Assembly: GCF_036227565.1 (NCBI RefSeq)
Contig: NZ_CP109460.1
Location: 1,054,001-1,118,000 of the forward strand
Length of the DNA: 64,000 nucleotides
Source: Streptomyces sp. NBC_01454
GTDB lineage: Bacteria > Actinomycetota > Actinomycetes > Streptomycetales > Streptomycetaceae
Direction of reading: 5' to 3'
Shown here: one piece after another, positions 8,553 through 17,014 of the stretch
Layout of the letters: every line of letters starts with the position of its first letter
Numbering within the stretch: the first letter of the stretch is position 1
Notes under the pieces: model-generated
The model's database searches: none
What the model was told of the DNA's origin: nothing
The model's input: only the letters and a program-made list of their open reading frames with translations
Program-made: the position numbers and the translations under genes

Positions 8553-11066
8553 GTGACCCTCATCGATCATCTGCCGAACGACGCCGACCCCGATGCCCTC
8601 TTCGAAGCCTTTTCGGGCTGGGCCGAGCAGCAGGGCATCTCGCTCTACCCTGCCCAGGAGGAGGCGCTGATCGAGGTGGTCTCGGGGGCGAACGTCATCC
8701 TGTCCACCCCCACCGGCTCCGGTAAGAGCCTGGTGGCGGCCGGTGCGCACTTCACCGCCCTCGCCAACGATCAGGTCACCTTCTACACCGCGCCCATCAA
8801 GGCACTGGTCTCGGAGAAGTTCTTCGACCTCTGCAAGCTGTTCGGTACCGAGAACGTCGGCATGCTCACCGGCGATGCGTCGGTCAACGCCGATGCGCCG
8901 GTCATCTGCTGCACCGCCGAGATCCTCGCCTCGATAGCGCTGCGGGACGGCAAGGACGCGGACATCGGCCAGGTCGTGATGGACGAATTCCATTTCTATG
9001 CCGAGCAGGACCGCGGCTGGGCCTGGCAGATTCCGCTGCTCGAGCTGCCGCAGGCGCAGTTCATTCTGATGTCGGCGACGCTCGGCGACATGTCGCGCTT
9101 CGAAGAGGACCTGACCCGGCGCACGGGGAAGCCGACGACGATGGTGCGCTCGGCGACACGACCGGTGCCGCTGTCGTACGAGTACCGCACGTCGGCGATG
9201 ACGGAGACGCTCACCGAGCTGCTGGAGACCCGCCAGTCGCCGGTCTATATCGTGCACTTCACCCAGGCCGCCGCCGTGGAGCGGGCGCAGGCACTGATGA
9301 GCATCAATATGTGCACGCGTGCCGAGAAGGACGAAATCGCGCAGCTCATCGGGAACTTCCGGTTCACCACGAAGTTCGGCCGGAACCTCTCGCGGTACGT
9401 CCGCCATGGCATCGGCGTGCACCATGCGGGCATGCTGCCCAAGTACCGCCGGCTCGTCGAAAAGCTGGCACAGGCGGGCCTGTTGAAGGTCATCTGCGGT
9501 ACGGACACCCTCGGCGTGGGCGTCAACGTCCCGATCCGCACGGTGTTGTTCACCGCGCTGACGAAGTACGACGGGTCGCGGGTGCGGACGCTGCGGGCGC
9601 GGGAGTTCCACCAGATCGCAGGCCGCGCCGGGCGGGCCGGTTTCGACACCGCGGGCTTCGTGGTCGCGCAGGCCCCCGAGCATGTCGTGGAGAACGAGAA
9701 GGCGCTGGCCAAGGCGGGCGACGACCCCAAGAAGCGCCGGAAGGTGGTGCGCAAGAAGGCGCCGGAGGGCTTCGTCAACTGGGGTGAGAACACCTTCGAG
9801 AAGCTGATCGCCTCCGATCCGGAGCCGCTGACCTCGCGCTTCCGGGTGACGCACGCGATGCTGCTGGCCGTGATCGCACGGCCGGGCAATGCCTTCGACG
9901 CGATGCGCAAGCTGCTCGAGGACAACCATGAGCCGCGCAGGAACCAGCTCCGGCACATCCGGCGGGCCATCGCGATCTACCGTTCGCTGCTGGACGGCGG
10001 AATCGTGGAGCGGCTGGCGGAGCCGGATGCGGAGGGCCGGATCGTCCGGCTGACCGTGGATCTCCAGCAGGACTTCGCGCTCAACCAGCCGCTGTCGACC
10101 TTCGCGCTCGCCGCGTTCGACCTCCTCGACCCCGAGTCGCCGTCCTACGCGCTGGACATGGTCTCGGTCGTGGAGTCCACGCTGGACGATCCGCGGCAGA
10201 TCCTGGCCGCGCAGCAGAACAAGGCCCGCGGCGAGGCGGTCGCCCAGATGAAGGCCGACGGGGTCGAGTACGAAGACCGCATGGAACGGCTCATGGACGT
10301 GGAGTACCCCAAGCCGCTGGAGGAGCTGCTCTTCCACGCCTACGGCCTCTACCGCAAGAGCCACCCGTGGGTCGGCGACCACCCGCTGTCGCCGAAGTCG
10401 GTCATCCGCGATATGTACGAACGCGCCATGACCTTCACGGAGTTCACGTCCTTCTACGAGCTGGCGCGCACCGAGGGGATCGTCCTGCGCTACCTGGCGA
10501 GTGCCTTCAAGGCGCTGGACCACACCGTGCCGGACGATCTGAAGTCGGAGGACTTCGAGGACATCATCGCCTGGCTGGGCGAGATGGTGCGGCAGGTCGA
10601 CTCCAGTCTGCTGGACGAGTGGGAGCAGCTCGCCAACCCCGAGGTGGAGACGGCGGAGCAGGCCGCCGAGCGGGCCGATCAGGTCCGGCCGGTCACGGCC
10701 AACGCGCGGGCGTTCCGGGTGCTGGTGCGCAATGCGATGTTCCGGCGGGTGGAGCTGGCGGCGCTGGACAAGGTCGAGGAGCTCGGCGAGATGGATGCCG
10801 AGTCCGGCTGGGGCACGGACGCCTGGGGCGAGGCGATGGACGCCTACTGGGATGAGTACGACGAGCTGGGCACCGGCCCGGACGCGCGCGGCCCGAAGCT
10901 CCTGCAGATCCAGGAGGATGCCGAGCACGGGCTGTGGAAGGTACGGCAGACTTTCGCGGACCCGAACGGTGATCACGACTGGGGTATCTCCGCGGAGGTG
11001 GACCTGGCCGCCTCCGACGAGGAGGGACGCGCCGTGGTGCGGGTCACGGATGTGGGTCAGATGTGA
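8553..11066 (+). CDS. Ski2-like DEAD/DEAH-box helicase with C-terminal DUF3516-type region
   Basis: The protein has 837 residues with a GTG start. Motif I is STPTGSGKS (about residue 53), motif II is MDEFHF (a DEFH form of DEAD/H), motif III is LMSATL, and the second RecA domain contains GVHHAGMLPKYRR, CGTDTLGVGVNVP and HQIAGRAGRAGFDT. These are typical of the Ski2/Mtr4/HelY group of RNA or DNA helicases. The C-terminal 400 residues match what is usually labelled DUF3516 in actinobacteria. Likely roles are RNA processing or nucleic-acid repair; the substrate is not evident. tesB follows 52 bases downstream on the same strand. Confidence 0.85.
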   Translation: MTLIDHLPNDADPDALFEAFSGWAEQQGISLYPAQEEALIEVVSGANVILSTPTGSGKSLVAAGAHFTALANDQVTFYTAPIKALVSEKFFDLCKLFGTENVGMLTGDASVNADAPVICCTAEILASIALRDGKDADIGQVVMDEFHFYAEQDRGWAWQIPLLELPQAQFILMSATLGDMSRFEEDLTRRTGKPTTMVRSATRPVPLSYEYRTSAMTETLTELLETRQSPVYIVHFTQAAAVERAQALMSINMCTRAEKDEIAQLIGNFRFTTKFGRNLSRYVRHGIGVHHAGMLPKYRRLVEKLAQAGLLKVICGTDTLGVGVNVPIRTVLFTALTKYDGSRVRTLRAREFHQIAGRAGRAGFDTAGFVVAQAPEHVVENEKALAKAGDDPKKRRKVVRKKAPEGFVNWGENTFEKLIASDPEPLTSRFRVTHAMLLAVIARPGNAFDAMRKLLEDNHEPRRNQLRHIRRAIAIYRSLLDGGIVERLAEPDAEGRIVRLTVDLQQDFALNQPLSTFALAAFDLLDPESPSYALDMVSVVESTLDDPRQILAAQQNKARGEAVAQMKADGVEYEDRMERLMDVEYPKPLEELLFHAYGLYRKSHPWVGDHPLSPKSVIRDMYERAMTFTEFTSFYELARTEGIVLRYLASAFKALDHTVPDDLKSEDFEDIIAWLGEMVRQVDSSLLDEWEQLANPEVETAEQAAERADQVRPVTANARAFRVLVRNAMFRRVELAALDKVEELGEMDAESGWGTDAWGEAMDAYWDEYDELGTGPDARGPKLLQIQEDAEHGLWKVRQTFADPNGDHDWGISAEVDLAASDEEGRAVVRVTDVGQM

Positions 11067-11118
11067 GGCGACGGCTTCGACCGAGGCCGCCGGAGGATGC
11101 GACGGAGGGCCACCGGTC

Positions 11119-11988
11119 ATGAGCAATCCCGCCGACAAGCTGGTCGATCTGCTGGATCTCGAACAGATCGAAGTGAACATCTTCCGGGGCCGCAGCCCCC
11201 AGGAATCGCTGCAGCGGGTCTTCGGCGGCCAGGTCGCGGGGCAGGCGCTGGTGGCTGCCGGGCGGACCACGGAAGGTGACCGCCCGGTCCACTCGCTCCA
11301 TGCGTACTTTCTGCGGCCGGGCCGGCCCGGGCTGCCGATCGTGTACCAGGTCGAGCGGGTGCGCGACGGGCGGTCCTTCACCACCCGCCGGGTCGTCGCC
11401 GTCCAGCAGGGACGCACGATCTTCAATCTGACCGCCTCCTTTCACAAGCCGGAACCCGGCTTCGATCATCAGTTGCCGCTGCGCCGGGCGGTGCCCGACC
11501 CGGAAGAGCTGCCCACGCTCGCGGAAGAGGTCCGCGAGTATCTGCGCGAACTGCCCCAGTCCCTGGAGCGGATGGCGCGCCGGATGCCGTTCGAGATCCG
11601 GTATGTCGACCGGCTGCGGTGGACCCCGGACGAGATCGAGGGTGCCGAGCCGCGCAGCGCGGTGTGGATGCGCGCGGTCGGGCCGCTGGGCGACGATCCG
11701 CTCGTGCACACCTGCGCGCTGACCTACGCCAGCGATATGACGCTGCTGGACGCGGTCCGCATCCCGATCGAGCCGCTCTGGGGGCCGCGCGGGTTCGACA
11801 TGGCCTCGCTCGACCATGCGATGTGGTTCCACCGGCCGTTCCGCGCCGATGAGTGGTTCCTCTACGACCAGGAGTCGCCGATCGCCACCGGCGGCCGCGG
11901 CCTGGCCCGGGGGCGGATCTACGACCGGGAGGGCAGGCTGCTGGTCTCGGTCGTCCAGGAGGGGCTTTTCAGGAAGCTGGGCGGCTGA
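11119..11988 (+). CDS. tesB: Acyl-CoA thioesterase II
   Basis: The protein has 289 residues and starts at ATG 11119 behind GGAGGGC. It has the double hot-dog TesB fold, recognised from FRGRSPQESLQRVFGGQVAGQALVAA in shorter blocks, the conserved HSLHAYFLRPG, GRSFTTRRVVA, and the C-terminal SLDHAMWFHRPF and GRGLARGRIYD blocks. The enzyme hydrolyses acyl-CoA to free fatty acid and CoA in the cytoplasm. It probably shares a transcript with the helicase upstream. Its last 70 bases overlap the 3' end of the convergent DUF6397-like gene. Confidence 0.93.
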   Translation: MSNPADKLVDLLDLEQIEVNIFRGRSPQESLQRVFGGQVAGQALVAAGRTTEGDRPVHSLHAYFLRPGRPGLPIVYQVERVRDGRSFTTRRVVAVQQGRTIFNLTASFHKPEPGFDHQLPLRRAVPDPEELPTLAEEVREYLRELPQSLERMARRMPFEIRYVDRLRWTPDEIEGAEPRSAVWMRAVGPLGDDPLVHTCALTYASDMTLLDAVRIPIEPLWGPRGFDMASLDHAMWFHRPFRADEWFLYDQESPIATGGRGLARGRIYDREGRLLVSVVQEGLFRKLGG

Positions 11989-12818
11989 TCCGGGCGGGCG
12001 GCGGAGGGCATGGCGGCCGGCGTCCGCAGCCGCCCCGGGTCGTCCCGGCGGGCGCGCTCCAGGCCACGGGAGAGGTTGACGCGGTACCACAGCACCTCGT
12101 CGAACTCCTCCGCCGTCACCACCCGTTCAAAGGATTCGCGGGCGGCCGGGGTCACCGTGATGACGGACGCCAGCGTGGGCCGGAGCCGGCGCAGCAGGGA
12201 CCGCTCCAGCGGGTCCTCGGCCACCGAGGCCAGTTCCTCCGGCGGGAGCACCGCGGCGATCACCGCAGCCGATTCCCAGGGGTCGTCGGTCTGTCCCATG
12301 AGCTGGGCGACCCGCCGGCTGCGCCACTGGCGGGCCCGCCAGTCCTGTCCGCTGTCGAGCATCACCCGCATCGCCGCCGGGGTGTTGCCCCGCATGAGTT
12401 CGGGTTCCCGCTCGGCGAAGCGGGTGACTTCGGACGCGAGGTACAGCCAGACCACCGCGCCGAAGCGATTCACATAGAACCGGACGGGGCCGAGGCACCC
12501 GGCCCGGGTCAGGCGCGCCACCCGGCCGGGCCCGACGCCCATCAGCGCGGCGGCCTCGGTCGTGCTGACCGCGCGGATCCGTTCGCGGAGGGCTTCCGGA
12601 AAGCCCGGTTCGGCCTGCAGCCGGGCGATCTCCTCCGCCGGGACCCGGTGGTGCCGGCCCGGCGATCCGGCCGCTGCCGGCCGGTCCTCGCTCCCGGCCG
12701 GCACCGTCCGCACTTCTCCGAGCTGGACGGCGAGCTCGAACTCGCCGGTCCTCAGCTCCAGTTCACGGGCGGCCCGCCCCGTCGTGAGCGTCTGCTGCCC
12801 GTCGCACATCACTGTCAT
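11919..12818 (-). CDS. Conserved Streptomyces protein, DUF6397-like, with helix-turn-helix-like segment
   Basis: The protein has 299 residues and starts at ATG 12818 behind GGGGGA. Residues about 84-112 (VSTTEAAALMGVGPGRVARL) look like a MerR/excisionase-type helix-turn-helix. The rest is rich in Arg/Glu, with RRVAQLMGQTDDPWESAAV and SVITVTPAARESFERVV as recognisable blocks. I associate these features with DUF6397 of streptomycetes, from memory. The protein has no signal peptide or membrane segment, so it is probably cytoplasmic and possibly DNA-binding. Its stop lies inside the convergent tesB. Confidence 0.65.
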   Translation of the reverse strand: MTVMCDGQQTLTTGRAARELELRTGEFELAVQLGEVRTVPAGSEDRPAAAGSPGRHHRVPAEEIARLQAEPGFPEALRERIRAVSTTEAAALMGVGPGRVARLTRAGCLGPVRFYVNRFGAVVWLYLASEVTRFAEREPELMRGNTPAAMRVMLDSGQDWRARQWRSRRVAQLMGQTDDPWESAAVIAAVLPPEELASVAEDPLERSLLRRLRPTLASVITVTPAARESFERVVTAEEFDEVLWYRVNLSRGLERARRDDPGRLRTPAAMPSAARPDQPPSFLKSPSWTTETSSLPSRS

Positions 12819-12897
12819 GCCGTTTCCCCCGCTTCTCGGTCGATCACTGACAGTGACGACTGTAGCCGCAGGCGATGACGGTGGGTCAATCCCCGCC

Positions 12898-13305
12898 TCA
12901 GATCTGTGGATAACTCTCGGGGCGGCGGACCGCGACCCCCAGATGCTCCCCGACGCGATTGACCAGCAGCGTCATTTCGTAGGCGATCTGGCCCATGTCG
13001 GCCTCGGCGCCCGCCAGCACGCACAGCGCGCTGCCGTCCCCCGCCGCCGTCACGAACAGCACGCCGTCGTCGAACTCCACCATCGTCTGGCGCACCCGGC
13101 CGATGCCGAAGTGGAGCCCCGATCCCTTCGCCAGGCTGTGCAGTCCCGAGGCGACCGCCGCGAGATGCTCGGCGTCCTCCCCCGCCAGTTGCTCGCTCGC
13201 CCCGGTCACCAGCCCGTCGTTGGAGAGCACCAACGCGTGCCGTACCTTCTCCACCCGCTTGGTCAGGTCGTCCAGCAGCCAGTCGAGTCCGCTGCTCAAT
13301 GCCAT
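12898..13305 (-). CDS. Roadblock/LC7-domain protein (conservon CvnB type)
   Basis: The protein has 135 residues. The sequence DWLLDDLTKRVEKVRHALVLSNDGL, ASGLHSLAKGSGLHFG, GVLFVTAAGDGSALCVLA and ADMGQIAYEMTLLVNRVG is characteristic of the roadblock/LC7 proteins encoded as the second gene of Streptomyces conservons. There they act with a sensor kinase (CvnA), a DUF742 protein (CvnC) and a small GTPase (CvnD). Here the usual A and C genes are absent. A CvnD-like GTPase lies 0.65 kb away on the same strand, with a plus-strand PPOX gene in between. Confidence 0.85.
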   Translation of the reverse strand: MALSSGLDWLLDDLTKRVEKVRHALVLSNDGLVTGASEQLAGEDAEHLAAVASGLHSLAKGSGLHFGIGRVRQTMVEFDDGVLFVTAAGDGSALCVLAGAEADMGQIAYEMTLLVNRVGEHLGVAVRRPESYPQI

Positions 13306-13473
13306 TGCCGCTTCCTCCCCGTGTCCTCGCCGTGCTTCCGGCCGGACGGCAGCCCACGGTCCGTCCGCGAACTGCCGTGCCAGCCTGTCCCACCGCCGCC
13401 GTCTCGGCAAGCGGCCCCACGGCCCGGCGTGCCACTGGGCGCCACTCCGCGCCCGATGGATGAGGATGTCCGC

Positions 13474-13902
13474 ATGGCACACAAGATGACCAAGGACGAG
13501 TGGCAGAGGTTCCTTTCCGAGGGGACCCGTACCGGCAAGCTGGCGACCGTACGGGCCGACGGCAGCCCGCATGTCGCGCCGGTGTGGTTCCTCATGGACG
13601 GCGACGAGCTGGTGTTCAACACCGGTGAGGACACGGTCAAGGGCCGCAACCTCGCCCGTGACGGCCGGGTGGCGCTGTGCGTCGACGACGACACCCCGCC
13701 GTTCTCCTTCGCGGTCGTCCACGGGACGGCGGAGACCAGCAGTGAGCAGGCGGACGTGCGCCACTGGGCGACGCGGATCGCGGCGCGTTACATGGGTGAG
13801 GACCGGGCGGAGGAGTACGGCGCGCGCAACGGAGTGCCGGGCGAGCTGGTCGTACGGGTCAGGATCGACAAGGTCGTCGCGGTGGCGGCACTGGCGAGCT
13901 GA
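13474..13902 (+). CDS. PPOX-class F420/FMN-dependent oxidoreductase
   Basis: The protein has 142 residues and starts at ATG 13474 with GAGGA upstream. The compact split beta-barrel is recognised from MTKDEWQRFLSEGTRTGKLATV, DGSPHVAPVWFLMDGDELVFNTG and KGRNLARDGRVALCVDDD, typical of small pyridoxamine-phosphate-oxidase-like flavoproteins, often F420-dependent in actinobacteria. The protein is cytoplasmic and its substrate is unknown. It sits alone on the plus strand between two minus-strand conservon-type genes. Confidence 0.85.
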   Translation: MAHKMTKDEWQRFLSEGTRTGKLATVRADGSPHVAPVWFLMDGDELVFNTGEDTVKGRNLARDGRVALCVDDDTPPFSFAVVHGTAETSSEQADVRHWATRIAARYMGEDRAEEYGARNGVPGELVVRVRIDKVVAVAALAS

Positions 13903-13960
13903 GGGTGCCCGTGGCGCGGGCCCGTCCGGGGTCCGCGCCGCGCCCGGCCCCCGGCGCCGG

Positions 13961-14575
13961 TCACCCCACCGGGTCCAGGACCCGGTCGGAGCGCCACCGT
14001 CCCGCGTGCTCGACGAGCCGGACCAGCACCTCCTTGCCGGAGTCGCGGTCGCGCACGTCGCAGAGCACGACCGGGATGCTGCGGTCCAGGTCCAGTGCCC
14101 GGGAGACCTCGTCGGCCCCGTAGGAGTGCGACTCGGCAAAGCAGTTGACGGCGACCAGGAACGGGATCGAGCGGCGCTCGAAGTAGTCGACCGCGGGAAA
14201 GCAGTCCTGCAGCCGCCGGGTGTCGGCCAGCACCACGGCGCCCAGCGCGCCCTCCGACAGGTCGTCCCACAGGAACCAGAAGCGGTCCTGTCCCGGGGTG
14301 CCGAAGAGGTAGAGGGACAGGCCCTGCCTGATGGTGATGCGGCCGAAGTCCATCGCCACCGTGGTGCTGCCCTTGAGGTCCACTCCCCCGGTGTCGTCCA
14401 CGGTCTCGCCCGCCTCGCTGAGCCGTTCCTCCGTGCGGAGCGGGTGGATTTCGCTGACCGCGCCCACCAGGGTCGTCTTGCCCGCGCCGAAGCCGCCCGC
14501 GACTAAGACTTTCAGGGTCACATCGGGGTCGGAGCCCGGGGCTGTGCCCGTCGGGGCCCCCTGTGCGCCGTTCAT
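13961..14575 (-). CDS. Conservon CvnD-type GTP/ATP-binding protein
   Basis: The protein has 204 residues and starts at ATG 14575 behind GGAGGAGA. The P-loop is VLVAGGFGAGKTT (about residues 24-36). VDDTGGVDLKGSTTVAMDFG and LYLFGTPGQDRFWFLWDDL follow, the second being the switch-II-like block of MglA/CvnD small GTPases. VAVNCF stands in the NKxD position. Such proteins work with roadblock proteins in signalling. This is an orphan without an adjacent cvnA or cvnC; the nearest partner is the roadblock gene at 12898-13305. Confidence 0.87.
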   Translation of the reverse strand: MNGAQGAPTGTAPGSDPDVTLKVLVAGGFGAGKTTLVGAVSEIHPLRTEERLSEAGETVDDTGGVDLKGSTTVAMDFGRITIRQGLSLYLFGTPGQDRFWFLWDDLSEGALGAVVLADTRRLQDCFPAVDYFERRSIPFLVAVNCFAESHSYGADEVSRALDLDRSIPVVLCDVRDRDSGKEVLVRLVEHAGRWRSDRVLDPVG

Positions 14576-14878
14576 CGGCCGTCTCCTCCAGGTGCAAGGG
14601 TCCTGCGCGTCACGGGGTGTACGGATCACGGCTCGGCGAGTGGAGCCTTCGGCGGCACAGCGCCGTCCGAATCCATGGCGAGGACCGTACCGCCCGCTGA
14701 CCGGGATGTCCGAGGATTCACCAAAGCCACCATGTCTTCCGATCAAGAAGCGCATCGGCCCCGGATTTCGTGATAGCCGGTCGCAGCGGGACCCCACCCG
14801 GGAGCCGGAGACCCACCGGTCCCGGGCGCACCCGGCGTTCGCCGCCGGGGAGCGGGCCGTTGCGGGATCATGCGGGGT
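14576..14878. other. Intergenic stretch upstream of the CvnD-like gene
   Basis: I see no credible gene in these roughly 300 bases. The open frame continuing upstream of the CvnD-like gene lacks a ribosome-binding site and homology-like content. The segment should hold the promoter for the CvnD-like gene and for the small ORF/methyltransferase pair on the other strand. Confidence 0.4.
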
Positions 14879-15067
14879 ATGGCTCAACAGCAGGCGCAGG
14901 AGCGGCACGGTACACCCGCCGCATGGATGCCGACAGACCTCACCGTCGGACGCCACGGTGCCGGTCCGTGGTCGGCGGTCGTCCCGGTGCCCCTGACCAT
15001 CGCGATCGCCCGGTACGCCTGCGCCGCCTCCCTCACCGACCGTCCCGCCCGCGAAGGAGCCCGATGA
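14879..15067 (+). CDS. Possible small protein coupled to a methyltransferase
   Basis: This 62-codon frame (MAQQQAQERHGTPAAW at the start) ends with TGA overlapping the ATG of the methyltransferase in an ATGA junction at 15064-15067. It contains a short hydrophobic segment, SAVVPVPLTIAIARYACAAS. The overlap argues for translational coupling, but the ribosome-binding site is weak, and I recognise no family. An ATG nine bases upstream is an alternative start. Confidence 0.35.
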   Translation: MAQQQAQERHGTPAAWMPTDLTVGRHGAGPWSAVVPVPLTIAIARYACAASLTDRPAREGAR

Positions 15068-15675
15068 CCGACCATCACGCCGACCGGCCGCACGAGGTCC
15101 GCGCGTTCTTCGCCGCCCGCGCGGCCGGCTGGGACGCCAAGTTCCCCGACGACGGCCCGGCCTACGCCGCGGGCATCGCCGAACTGGGCCTCCAGGAAGG
15201 CGACCGGGTCCTGGACGCCGGCTGCGGTACGGGGCGGGCACTGTCCGCGCTGCGGTCGGCCGTGGGGCCGCGCGGGACGGTGCTGGGCGCGGATCTCACG
15301 CCCGAGATGCTGGAGGCCGCCGTGCGGGCCGGGCGGGACCGTGAGGCGGCGCTGCTCCTCGCGGACGTGACCCGGCTGCCGCTGCCGGATGCCGCGCTGG
15401 ACGCGGTCTTCGCCGCCGGGCTGCTGTCCCATCTGTCCCACTCGGCGGGCGGCCTGGCCGAACTCGCCCGGGTCGTACGCCCCGGTGGCCGGCTGGCGCT
15501 GTTCCACCCCATCGGGCGGGCGGCCCTCGCCGCGCGCAAGGGGCGCCCGCTGACCTCCGGCGACCTGCGCGCCGAGCCGAATCTGCGGCCGCTTCTCACC
15601 GCCGCCGGGTGGGAGCTGATCCGGTACGAGGACGAGGACGCCCGCTATCTGGCGCTGGCCGTCCGGCGGGGGTGA
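15064..15675 (+). CDS. Class I SAM-dependent methyltransferase
   Basis: The protein has 203 residues and starts at ATG 15064 behind AAGGAG. Motif I is VLDAGCGTGRAL (about residues 50-61). VLGADLTPEMLEAA is the acidic post-I motif, DAVFAAGLLSHLS the Methyltransf_11 central block and LARVVRPGGRLALF the last conserved strand. It is a UbiE/Methyltransf_11-like enzyme with an unknown acceptor. The upstream 62-codon frame overlaps it by four bases. Confidence 0.85.
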   Translation: MTDHHADRPHEVRAFFAARAAGWDAKFPDDGPAYAAGIAELGLQEGDRVLDAGCGTGRALSALRSAVGPRGTVLGADLTPEMLEAAVRAGRDREAALLLADVTRLPLPDAALDAVFAAGLLSHLSHSAGGLAELARVVRPGGRLALFHPIGRAALAARKGRPLTSGDLRAEPNLRPLLTAAGWELIRYEDEDARYLALAVRRG

Positions 15676-15711
15676 GCCGGGGCCCCGGGGGTGAAACGGG
15701 CCGCCCATGTG

Positions 15712-16611
15712 TCATTCGGGAGCCGCCGGGTCCTCTCCGTGCGGGACCGGGCAGCTGCCCGTGCGGCGGGCGGCGGGGAAGGTGCCGAGTGCGGCCACCC
15801 GGAAGCCGTTCGGATAGCCCTTGATCTCGGGGTTCTGGCGGGCGTAGTGCGGGGTGCGGCGGGGCGGCAGCAGTCGCACGGCCCGGGCGCGCAGCTTCAG
15901 CGCCGTGCGGACCGTCTTGCGCACCGCCGGCGCGGGCCGCTCGTACCGGAACACCGCCAGGAGCGTGTCGTCCAGGAGGGCCAGGCCGGCGCCGCGCACC
16001 ACCGGGGCGAGCGGGCCGTACCAGCCCGCCATCAGATCCAGGGTGGCGTCCGACACCCGGCGTGCGCCCTCGTCCCAGCCGAAGTGGGCCGCCTCGTAGG
16101 CGTCGAGGCAGCGCTCGAAGTCCTCGTAGGTCTGCGGGATCGCGGTGATGCCCATGTGCCGGCCGAGGGTGCGGTAGTAGGCGGCGACGGCCTGCTGTTC
16201 GTGTGCGGTCAGCCGCCGCCAGCCGTACTCGTCGAGCCAGCGCTTGGGCACCACCACGAAGGTGCACAGGACGTAGCGCATGTCCTCGTTGCTGATGTCG
16301 TAGCCGCGGTGCATCTGGTTGATGCGGCGGATCGCCGTCCGGCCGTCCGTGCTGTCGAAGCCGTGCTCGACGACGGCGTCCAGGAGGAGGGCGGTGTCGT
16401 CATAGCGCTTTTGCGTACGGTCCGTCAGCTCCGCCGTCTCGGCGAGCAGCCGGCCGATGCTCGGCACGGCATAGGTGCGGTAGAGCGCCAGCTCCAGGGC
16501 GCGGGTCAGGTCCCAGGGGAATTCATGGGTCGCGATGATGCGGTAGATACGCAGGAAATCGCGCTCCGGGTCGAGCCGGCGGATCTCCCGTAACCAGTCG
16601 TAACGCCGCAC
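15712..16611 (-). CDS. MpaB-family (DUF2236) oxygenase-like protein, TTA codon near start
   Basis: The protein has 299 residues from a GTG at 16611 behind AAGGGACGG. The blocks RIYRIIATHEFPWDLTRAL, RYDDTALLLDAVVEHGFDS, INQMHRGYDISNEDMRYVL and WLDEYGWRRLTAHEQQA are those of the DUF2236/MpaB family, whose relatives (latex-clearing oxygenase, MpaB) bind haem or act on lipophilic substrates. Codon 7 (16591-16593) is TTA, the rare leucine codon read by the bldA tRNA, so translation may depend on development. The upstream frame is open further, but no other good start is seen. Confidence 0.8.
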   Translation of the reverse strand: MRRYDWLREIRRLDPERDFLRIYRIIATHEFPWDLTRALELALYRTYAVPSIGRLLAETAELTDRTQKRYDDTALLLDAVVEHGFDSTDGRTAIRRINQMHRGYDISNEDMRYVLCTFVVVPKRWLDEYGWRRLTAHEQQAVAAYYRTLGRHMGITAIPQTYEDFERCLDAYEAAHFGWDEGARRVSDATLDLMAGWYGPLAPVVRGAGLALLDDTLLAVFRYERPAPAVRKTVRTALKLRARAVRLLPPRRTPHYARQNPEIKGYPNGFRVAALGTFPAARRTGSCPVPHGEDPAAPE

Positions 16612-17014
16612 CTGATACCCGTCCCTTCGGTCGCCGACGGGGTCAATTTTAGTCCGGCGGGCGCCAGTTGAGGGCAACGCCGGGTGCCGGATCGGGCCGT
16701 ACGGTGGCCGGATCCCGTCGTGGCGGGCGGCCTTTGGGCGGGCGAGCCGGCGCGACGGCCGGGCGGGTCGCCCCGCCGGGATCGCCCCCGTTCGGGCGGG
16801 TACCGCGGTGCTACCGGGGTGCCACCGGGGTGCCCACCGGGACTCCCGCGAGGCCGGCGCCGCCTTCCCCGCGGCCCGGCCGCGCCGCCCGCGCGAGGGG
16901 CACACCGCGCCGGCAAAAAGGCATCTGCGCAGCGTAGGGCTGGTGACAAGGCCGTGCCGCGCCAATTAGGGTGCGCCGACGTACTCCGCGATGGATTGGA
17001 TGGGGGAGGCCCGC
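16612..17014. other. Divergent intergenic region, 0.4 kb
   Basis: No gene is seen. The DNA is extremely GC-rich, with short repeats such as CCGGGGTGC (around 16806-16835). Promoters for the MpaB-like gene and the hypothetical gene at 17015 should lie at its edges. Around 16640-16655 a local A/T-rich patch (CAATTTTAG) is the best candidate for a promoter element. Confidence 0.4.

Noticed and set aside
8196..11426. 1076-codon minus-strand open frame opposite the helicase
   Set aside because: A shadow of codon bias in GC-rich DNA; the plus strand encodes clear helicase motifs in order, and the minus frame has no recognisable domain.
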